This document shows, piece after piece, positions 1 through 5,061 of a stretch of DNA of 11,044 nucleotides (the first letter of the stretch is position 1; each line of letters opens with the position of its first letter). Origin of the DNA: Bacteroidales bacterium UBA1217 (GTDB lineage Bacteria; Bacteroidota; Bacteroidia; Bacteroidales; P3); NCBI GenBank assembly GCA_002309335.1, contig DBXH01000016.1, forward strand, positions 114,815 to 125,858, in the 5' to 3' direction. The position numbers were made by a program, and so were the translations under genes. The notes below the pieces were generated by a model. The model did no database searches, was not told the DNA's origin, and worked only from the letters and a program-made list of their open reading frames with translations.

Positions 1-519
1 AACTTCACCACCATCCGCAAGGCTGTCAAGAAAATGAACTCCCTTGACCAGATGATGCACGACAAAGATTTCAACAACATCTCTAAACGCGAGCGCCTTC
101 AGGTGCAGCGTGAGCGCGCCAAACTCGACAAGAACCTTGGTTCTATCGCAGACTTGACCCGCCTGCCCAGCGCACTGTTCGTTATCGACATCAACAAGGA
201 GCACATTGCCGTTGCTGAGGCTCGTAGACTTAACATCCCCACCTTCGCACTGGTCGACACCAACTGCAATCCTGACCTTATCGACTTCCCGATTCCTGCC
301 AACGATGATGCATCGAAGTCGATTGCCGCTATCCTCAAATATATGGTCGAGGCTATCCAGGAAGGTCTCAACGAACGTATGCTCGACAAAGAGAACAACG
401 TAGAGGAAGAGAAGGAAGAAGTTGAGGTGGAGAACACCGACGACGAGAGCAAGAACGAGAATCGCGAAGAGGCTCGTCCGCGCCGCCCGAGAAGAAAGAC
501 AACCGCTAACAAAGAATAA
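1..519 (+). CDS. rpsB: 30S ribosomal protein S2, 3' part (5' end outside window)
   Basis: This is the C-terminal 172 residues of ribosomal protein uS2, a protein of the small-subunit head/body junction needed for initiation-competent 30S particles. The reading frame is open from base 1, so the gene starts upstream of the window and the first internal Met (position 34) is not the start. Visible S2 signatures are the LPSALFVIDINKEHIAVAEA segment, the following RRLNIPTFALVDTNCNPDLIDFPIPANDDA segment, and the SIAAILKYMVEAI helix. After the conserved core comes a tail of about 50 residues, first strongly acidic (Glu-rich) and then basic (RPRRPRRK). Tails of this kind are common on S2 of Bacteroidota and absent from E. 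coli S2. The gene is followed by tsf 16 bases later, the widespread rpsB-tsf arrangement, and both probably share the terminator at 1551-1585. Confidence 0.97.
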   Translation, partial: NFTTIRKAVKKMNSLDQMMHDKDFNNISKRERLQVQRERAKLDKNLGSIADLTRLPSALFVIDINKEHIAVAEARRLNIPTFALVDTNCNPDLIDFPIPANDDASKSIAAILKYMVEAIQEGLNERMLDKENNVEEEKEEVEVENTDDESKNENREEARPRRPRRKTTANKE

Positions 520-522
520 TCA

Positions 523-527
523 AGGAG
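523..527 (+). promoter_or_regulatory. Shine-Dalgarno-like site for tsf
   Basis: AGGAG lies 8 bases before the tsf ATG. It stands out because most other starts in this window have only A/T-rich sequence in front, as is usual in Bacteroidota. It supports the ATG at 536 as the tsf start. Confidence 0.6.
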
Positions 528-535
528 AATAGACT

Positions 536-1525
536 ATGGCAACAATCACTGCAAAACAGGTTAACGAACTGCGCCAGCTTACCGGCGTAGGTATGATGGA
601 CTGCAAGAAAGCCCTTGTGGAATGCGACGGTGACGTGCAGAAAGCTATTGAACTTCTGCGCCAGAAAGGTCAGAAAATGGCCGCCAAACGTGCCGACCGC
701 GACGCCAACGAGGGTTGCGTGCTTGCCAAGAGCACTGGCAATTACGGTGCTATCGTAATGTTGAGCTGCGAAACCGACTTCGTGGCCACCAACGCCGATT
801 TCATCGCTTTCACCACCTCTATTCTCGATGCAGCTATGGCTAAACACCTCACCACTAAGGACGAGGTTATGGAGATGGACCTCAATGGCCGCAAGGTCAG
901 CGACAGCATCACCGACCAGATTGCCAAAATCGGTGAGAAAATCGAACTGGCTCACTTCGAGGCTATCAACGCTGAGGCCGTTTACGCTTACATCCACCCG
1001 GGTAACCGTATGGCTTCCATCGTTGGAATGAACAAGGCTGGCTTTGACGAGGTTGGTCACAATGTCGCTATGCAGGTTGTCGCTATGCGTCCCGTCGCAC
1101 TCGACGAGGCTAGCGTACCGCAGAGCGTTATCGACAGCGAGCTGAACGTCTACCGCGAGAAGACCAAAGAGGAACTCGTTGGCAAGGCTATCGAAGCCGC
1201 TCTCAAGAAAGCTGGCATCAACCCCGCTCACGTGGACAGCGACGACCATATCAATTCAAATATGGCTAAGGGCTGGATCACCGAGGAGCAGGCCAATACC
1301 GCCCGCGAAATCAAAGAGAAAGTTGGTGCTGAAGCTGCTGCAAACCTTCCCGAAGCTAAGATTGAAGGCATTGCCAAAGGTCGTCTGAACAAGTTCTTCC
1401 AGGAAAGCACCCTGATGAATCAGGAGTACATTATGGAGAGCAAAGTCAGCGTCAAGGACTTCATCGCCCGCACTGACAAAGATCTCAAATGCACTGGTTT
1501 CAAACGTTTGGAACTTGGCGCATAA
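536..1525 (+). CDS. tsf: Elongation factor Ts
   Basis: EF-Ts is the cytoplasmic nucleotide exchange factor that releases GDP from EF-Tu during translation elongation. The 329-residue product begins with the UBA-like N-terminal domain containing the family signature TGVGMMDCKKAL (residues 16-27), then ECDGDVQKAIELLRQKG. The core motif CETDFVATN sits at residues 78-86 and contains the TDFV element that contacts EF-Tu. HNVAMQVVAM (175-184) matches the second core subdomain, and EGIAKGRLNKFFQE with LMNQEYI (277-299) is the conserved C-terminal block. The protein is longer than the 283-residue E. coli form; the extra length is mostly between residues 225 and 275, as expected for Bacteroidales. It lies 16 bases after rpsB with a good ribosome-binding site, and ends just before a strong terminator, so the two genes form the end of one operon. 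Confidence 0.98.
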   Translation: MATITAKQVNELRQLTGVGMMDCKKALVECDGDVQKAIELLRQKGQKMAAKRADRDANEGCVLAKSTGNYGAIVMLSCETDFVATNADFIAFTTSILDAAMAKHLTTKDEVMEMDLNGRKVSDSITDQIAKIGEKIELAHFEAINAEAVYAYIHPGNRMASIVGMNKAGFDEVGHNVAMQVVAMRPVALDEASVPQSVIDSELNVYREKTKEELVGKAIEAALKKAGINPAHVDSDDHINSNMAKGWITEEQANTAREIKEKVGAEAAANLPEAKIEGIAKGRLNKFFQESTLMNQEYIMESKVSVKDFIARTDKDLKCTGFKRLELGA

Positions 1526-1550
1526 GCGATAAACATTATTTGGAACTTTG

Positions 1551-1585
1551 CGGTTGCGCGAGAAATCGCGCAACCGTTTTTTTTT
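1551..1585 (+). terminator. Intrinsic terminator of the rpsB-tsf operon
   Basis: There is a perfect 10-bp stem (1551-1560 with 1567-1576, CGGTTGCGCG and its complement), a 6-base loop, and nine T residues (1577-1585). It lies 25 bases after the tsf stop codon and ends only 6 bases before the next start codon, so the following gene needs either read-through or a promoter that I could not locate. Confidence 0.93.
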
Positions 1586-1591
1586 AATAGA

Positions 1592-2260
1592 ATGGCGAAG
1601 AAACAGAAATACTATGTTGTGTGGCAGGGTAATATTCCCGGCGTCTACGACTCGTGGTCTGAATGCGAAAAGCAGATAAAAGGTGTGGCGGCTGCCAAAT
1701 ACAAATCGTATGAAAGCCGCGCTCTCGCAGAACAAGCTTTCCGCATCGGTCCCGAATTGGCTGCCTCGGTTATTGAAAAGCAAATCAAAGGCGAGCCTAT
1801 ATTGGTCACCGACGAAAACGGCATTTCTAAAATACGCTCCGATGTCGAAGGTCCTGTACCAGTACTCGACGCCATTGCCGTCGATGCTGCCTGTAGCGGC
1901 AACCCCGGCGTTATGGAATACCAAGGCGTCTATGTCGCCAGCCGAACACAGCTGTTCCATTTCAGCGCGCCAGTGGGCACAAACAACATAGGCGAATTCC
2001 TTGCCATCGTTCACGGACTTGCTTATCTCAAGAAAAACAATCTCAACCTGATACTCTATTCCGACTCCGTCAACGCCATCAACTGGGTGCGCGCCAAGCA
2101 GTGCCGCACAAAACTGGCCCTGACGCCAGAGACAGCCAAATTATATGAAATCATCCGACGCGCCGAGGCGTGGCTGCACAACAACAGTTATACCACCGAG
2201 ATTCGCAAATGGGACACTGAACATTGGGGCGAGATACCGGCAGACTTCAACCGCAAATGA
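1592..2260 (+). CDS. rnhA: Ribonuclease H with N-terminal hybrid-binding domain
   Basis: The predicted enzyme is a type 1 RNase H that cuts the RNA strand of RNA:DNA hybrids, helping to remove R-loops and replication primers. The 222-residue protein starts with a caulimovirus-viroplasmin/hybrid-binding domain (about residues 6-51: YYVVWQG...PGVYDSWSECEKQIKG...KSYESRALAEQAF), the small module also found at the N-terminus of eukaryotic RNase H1. The RNase H fold occupies about residues 92-222. The four metal-binding acidic residues are all recognisable: Asp98 in VDAACSGNPG, Glu135 in NNIGEFLA, Asp158 in LYSDSV and Asp218 in GEIPADFNRK. The last motif follows KWDTEHWGEIPAD, a form typical of Bacteroidota homologues. 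The start is directly after the tsf terminator and has no Shine-Dalgarno site. Its stop codon overlaps the prmC start (ATGA). The symbol rnhA is used for the family; the domain layout differs from E. coli RNase HI. Confidence 0.92.
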   Translation: MAKKQKYYVVWQGNIPGVYDSWSECEKQIKGVAAAKYKSYESRALAEQAFRIGPELAASVIEKQIKGEPILVTDENGISKIRSDVEGPVPVLDAIAVDAACSGNPGVMEYQGVYVASRTQLFHFSAPVGTNNIGEFLAIVHGLAYLKKNNLNLILYSDSVNAINWVRAKQCRTKLALTPETAKLYEIIRRAEAWLHNNSYTTEIRKWDTEHWGEIPADFNRK

Positions 2261-3147
2261 ACACCACCGACCTGCATATACCATCCAATAAGGTGCGCGA
2301 CATAGAGCGTTACATCCAATCCGAACTCAACGGACTCTATCCCGAGTGTGAGATCAAGATGTTCGCAAGAATGCTGTTTGAAGGCTTCTTCGGATGGACT
2401 CAAACTGATTTGTTGTTGCGACGCGAAGATACTGTCAACCAGTCTGATTTACTACGATTTCACTGGGCAGTCGAAGACCTGAAACGCCATCGTCCTATAC
2501 AACATATCATCGGATGGACCGAATTCTGCGGTTGCCACATAGAGGTAACGGAGGACACCCTGATACCACGCCCCGAAACCGAAGAGATTGTAAACTGGAC
2601 CCTCGACCTGCTTTCAAAATCCAAAATTCATAATTCAAAATTCAAAGCCCTCGACCTCTGCACCGGAAGCGGCTGCATAGCAATAGCACTGGCAAAACAT
2701 CTGCCCAAAGCCGAGGTGTGGGCCATCGATATCTCTGAAAAAGCTCTCGCCGTAGCAAAACGGAACGCACAAACGAACAACGTTAACGTCAACTTCCTTC
2801 AGGCCGACATCCTTTCACCGTTCACAATTCACAATTCACAATTCACTCTCATTATCAGCAATCCACCCTACGTGATGGACAAAGAAAGAGCCGTAATGCA
2901 ACCAAATGTGCTCGACTGGGAACCGCAGCAAGCATTGTTCGTTCCCGACAGCGATCCTCTCCTATTCTATCGCTCCATTGCCGATATAGCAGCAAATCAT
3001 TTGGCACCAGACGGTACGCTTGTTCTCGAAATCAATGAACAACTGGGACAAGAAACACTTCTGCTGTTTGAAAAAAAAGGCTTTTCGGGGACAATCCACA
3101 ACGATTTCAGAGGTAAACTCCGTATGCTGAGCCTCAACAAAGCATAA
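2257..3147 (+). CDS. prmC: Peptide chain release factor N5-glutamine methyltransferase
   Basis: PrmC (HemK) uses S-adenosylmethionine to methylate the glutamine of the GGQ motif in release factors RF1 and RF2, which raises termination efficiency. I place the start at the ATG that overlaps the RNase H stop (ATGA), giving 296 residues; an ATG 33 bases upstream would add 11 residues inside the RNase H gene and is less likely. Residues 1-100 are the helical release-factor-binding domain, followed by TLIPRPETEE (101-110). The Rossmann methyltransferase domain has motif I DLCTGSGCIAIALA (133-146), the acidic strand end in VWAIDIS (154-160), and the catalytic NPPY (202-205) that binds the target glutamine amide. 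Two short A/T-rich heptamer repeats are embedded in the coding sequence, adding IHNSKF (124-129) and IHNSQF (191-196) just before motif I and just before NPPY. All catalytic motifs remain intact, so the enzyme is probably active. Confidence 0.95.
   Translation: MNTTDLHIPSNKVRDIERYIQSELNGLYPECEIKMFARMLFEGFFGWTQTDLLLRREDTVNQSDLLRFHWAVEDLKRHRPIQHIIGWTEFCGCHIEVTEDTLIPRPETEEIVNWTLDLLSKSKIHNSKFKALDLCTGSGCIAIALAKHLPKAEVWAIDISEKALAVAKRNAQTNNVNVNFLQADILSPFTIHNSQFTLIISNPPYVMDKERAVMQPNVLDWEPQQALFVPDSDPLLFYRSIADIAANHLAPDGTLVLEINEQLGQETLLLFEKKGFSGTIHNDFRGKLRMLSLNKA
2623..2646 (+). repeat. In-frame A/T-rich heptamer repeat in prmC, copy 1
   Basis: ATTC recurs with period 7 (2626, 2633, 2640) in the form AAAATTC-ATAATTC-AAAATTC. 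It is read as KIHNSKFK at residues 123-130 of PrmC, in the loop that leads into methyltransferase motif I. Base composition is far more A/T-rich than the surrounding coding sequence. Confidence 0.75.
2821..2846 (+). repeat. In-frame A/T-rich heptamer repeat in prmC, copy 2
   Basis: This is a near-perfect tandem heptamer, TTCACAA repeated three times plus a partial fourth unit. It is read as FTIHNSQFT at residues 189-197 of PrmC, just before the strand ending in NPPY. It is in the same codon phase as the repeat at 2623-2646 and gives almost the same peptide. Confidence 0.8.
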
Positions 3148-3272
3148 GCTAATTTCACACATCGTTCAAAAACACAAAAACGCAAAAGGTATTTTAAAAA
3201 AAAACGTTCCCTGCACAAAATCCATCCGACTTCTTTTTTTTTGCAAAAAACGGTTTATTTCAATTTTTTTTG

Positions 3273-3280
3273 TACCTTTG
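3273..3280 (+). promoter_or_regulatory. Bacteroidota-type -7 promoter element (TAnnTTTG)
   Basis: TACCTTTG followed by CA matches the TAnnTTTG -7 consensus used by the Bacteroidota primary sigma factor, and it lies in a T-rich stretch. No good TTTG -33 element is present at the usual 19-21 base spacing, so the match rests on the -7 half. Transcription would begin around 3286 and run through the hairpin at 3412-3453 towards the lipoprotein gene at 3518. Confidence 0.6.
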
Positions 3281-3411
3281 CACTTATGAAAGACTATTTA
3301 TTTTTATACACATTCCAATCTAACTCACTGATTATCACCCCCCCCCTACACGACATTCAGGGGAAAACATTATAATTGCAGAAAGAACTTTAACAAATGA
3401 ATCTCCAATAG

Positions 3412-3453
3412 GGAGCCGTGACGATGGGATTTGAAAACCCATTGCACGGCTCC
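3412..3453 (+). promoter_or_regulatory. Long hairpin in the leader of the lipoprotein gene
   Basis: A 9-bp outer stem (3412-3420 with 3445-3453, GGAGCCGTG and its exact complement) encloses a small internal loop and a second 5-bp stem (3424-3428 with 3438-3442, ATGGG/CCCAT) topped by an A/T-rich loop. There is no real T-run afterwards (CTTAACGTTGTTATTT), so it is a weak terminator candidate. It could be an attenuator, an mRNA stability or translation control element, or the 3' end of a small RNA starting near 3286. Confidence 0.55.
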
Positions 3454-3517
3454 TTAACGTTGTTATTTATACCGAAATTAATGATTAACACCATTATTAT
3501 TTAAATACATATAATTT

Positions 3518-5035
3518 ATGAAAACGAAGAAAACACTATTAATGGCGGCAATGCTGCTGCTGTGTGCGGGTCTATGGGCTTGCGAAGAAACGCCTCTCAC
3601 TCCTGGCGACGAGCCCAACAATCCAGACAATCCGGGAGGTTCCACTCAGGTTGAATGGGTCGACCTCGGTTTGCCAAGCGGTATGCTGTGGGCATCACAC
3701 AACGTGGGTGCCACCACACCTGAAGGTTACGGCAACTATTATGCGTGGGGAGAGACGACGCCCAAATCCTACTACGATTGGAACACCTATCGTTTCGGCG
3801 AGTACGGCGCCTTCACCAAGTATTGCACCAATACTTGGGGTCTCAACGGTTTTTATGACAACAAAATGACTTTGGAACCTGACGACGATCCCGCCACTGT
3901 CAATATGGGTGGTGGTGCCCGCACGCCGACAAGTGCGGAATGGGAGGAACTGCTGGCCAACACCACCAACATATGGACCACACAGAACGGTGTGCACGGT
4001 GTGAAATTCACAGCATCCAATGGTAAAAGTATCTTCCTGCCTGCAGCTGGCTACCACCGCTTCGGCGATTTGATAGGTGACGATGGTGGCGGCTTCTATT
4101 GGTCCAGTTCCATTTATGCGGCAGACAACCCTGCCTTCGCGTGGATTTATTTCTTCGCTGGCGACGACCGCCATATGGAAGGCGGCAGCCGTGAGTATGG
4201 ATATCCTGTACGCGCCGTGCGCGGTACCGGCGGCACAGCCTCGCAAGGCGGTTTCGACGCCAATGGCGCCAGCAACGCCCTTTTCTCGGTAAGTGCCACC
4301 AAAAAGATACATTTCAGTCGCGGCAACCTGCAGTACAAAGCCTCTACCGGCACGTGGCGTTTTGCCGAGAGCCAGCTGGACTTTGTGGGCGACGCTAATG
4401 CCGCTATTTCCGCAACCAACAGCGGATGGATTGACCTCTTCGCCTACGGTACCAGCGGATGGAACAGCGGTGTGAATGCCTATATGCCCTATAGCGCAAG
4501 TTGGGATTTCCAGGACTATCTGCGAAACGTTGATCTCACGGGCAACTATGCCGAGGCTGACTGGGGTTGGCACAACGCCATCAGCAATGGCGGCAACCAG
4601 ACGCATATGTGGCGCACGATGACCGCCGCCGAGTGGCAGTATCTGCTTGGCCGTTCCGGCAAATGGGGCTTGGCAACAATTGGCGGCAACACAAGAGGTA
4701 TGATTATCCTGCCCGACAATTGGGTGACACCGAGTGGCCTGACTTGGACAGCAGGCAACAGTACCTACGGATATTACGACGACAACACATACACCGCGTC
4801 CCAGTGGCAGCAGATGGAGGATGCCGGTGCCATTTTCTTGCCCGCCGCCGGCGACCGCGAGGGCGATGACAACATTTCCAATGTGGGTTGGAGGGGCAAC
4901 TACTGGTCGGCCAGCCACGACAGCGAAACGGAGGATATTTCCCTTCGTGGTGTCTTTTTCTACGATGGGGCCGTATTCTGTCCCGCCGGCGACAGCCCGC
5001 GTGTCGGCTACTCGGTACGATTGATTAAGGATTAA
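3518..5035 (+). CDS. Surface lipoprotein with two FISUMP (major paralogous) domains
   Basis: This 505-residue protein begins with a lipoprotein signal peptide (KTKK, hydrophobic stretch, lipobox LWAC with the acylated Cys at 22). The acidic residues right after the Cys (CEETP) resemble the export signal that sends Bacteroidota lipoproteins to the outer face of the outer membrane. A short Pro/Asn/Asp linker (23-42) follows. Domain 1 (about 45-235) has the Fibrobacter succinogenes major paralogous pattern: WVDLGLPSGMLWASHNVGA, YYAWGETTPKSYYDW, RTPTSAEWEEL, SIFLPAAGY, GFYWSSS and YPVRAVR. Domain 2 (about 254-505) is a divergent relative with ALFSVSATKKIHFSRGNLQY, MWRTMTAAEWQYLL, IFLPAAGDREG, NYWSASHDS and YSVRLIK. 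The fold is expected to be C-type-lectin-like, so ligand binding or adhesion is plausible, but no ligand can be named. The next gene starts 26 bases later and is probably co-transcribed. The start has an A/T-rich leader and no Shine-Dalgarno site. Confidence 0.88.
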   Translation: MKTKKTLLMAAMLLLCAGLWACEETPLTPGDEPNNPDNPGGSTQVEWVDLGLPSGMLWASHNVGATTPEGYGNYYAWGETTPKSYYDWNTYRFGEYGAFTKYCTNTWGLNGFYDNKMTLEPDDDPATVNMGGGARTPTSAEWEELLANTTNIWTTQNGVHGVKFTASNGKSIFLPAAGYHRFGDLIGDDGGGFYWSSSIYAADNPAFAWIYFFAGDDRHMEGGSREYGYPVRAVRGTGGTASQGGFDANGASNALFSVSATKKIHFSRGNLQYKASTGTWRFAESQLDFVGDANAAISATNSGWIDLFAYGTSGWNSGVNAYMPYSASWDFQDYLRNVDLTGNYAEADWGWHNAISNGGNQTHMWRTMTAAEWQYLLGRSGKWGLATIGGNTRGMIILPDNWVTPSGLTWTAGNSTYGYYDDNTYTASQWQQMEDAGAIFLPAAGDREGDDNISNVGWRGNYWSASHDSETEDISLRGVFFYDGAVFCPAGDSPRVGYSVRLIKD

Positions 5036-5061
5036 AACATTAACTCATAAAAAATAAAGTT

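Larger units (their letters stand above)
3148..3517. other. 370-base gap between prmC and the surface-protein genes
   Basis: No convincing gene is seen here. In order it contains A- and T-homopolymer stretches (about 3165-3270), a Bacteroidota-type -7 element (3273-3280), a nine-C run (3338-3346), a long hairpin (3412-3453) and an A/T-rich run-up to the ATG at 3518. A 29-codon open frame starts at the ATG at 3286 and ends at 3375, but nothing else supports it. If the promoter is real, the lipoprotein mRNA has an untranslated leader of about 230 bases. No clear intrinsic terminator for prmC was found at the left end. Confidence 0.7.

Noticed and set aside
2224..2256. Upstream ATG for prmC adding 11 residues
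   Set aside because: It lies inside the conserved GEIPADFNRK end of the RNase H gene. The ATGA overlap at 2257 is the more usual arrangement and gives a normal PrmC N-terminus.
3695..4918. A 407-codon open frame on the minus strand inside the lipoprotein gene
   Set aside because: It is antisense to a gene with clear domains and a signal peptide, its protein is low-complexity (Gly/Val/Ala-rich) with no recognisable motif, and long antisense frames arise from codon bias. Similar minus-strand frames at 506-1249, 1256-2014 and 6268-6993 are rejected for the same reason.
4080..5035. Possible diversity-generating retroelement target in the C-type-lectin-like domains
   Set aside because: The fold class invites the idea, but the codons in the terminal YWS...VR segments are not enriched for AAC/AAT-type adenine-mutated codons, and no template repeat or reverse transcriptase is present in the window.
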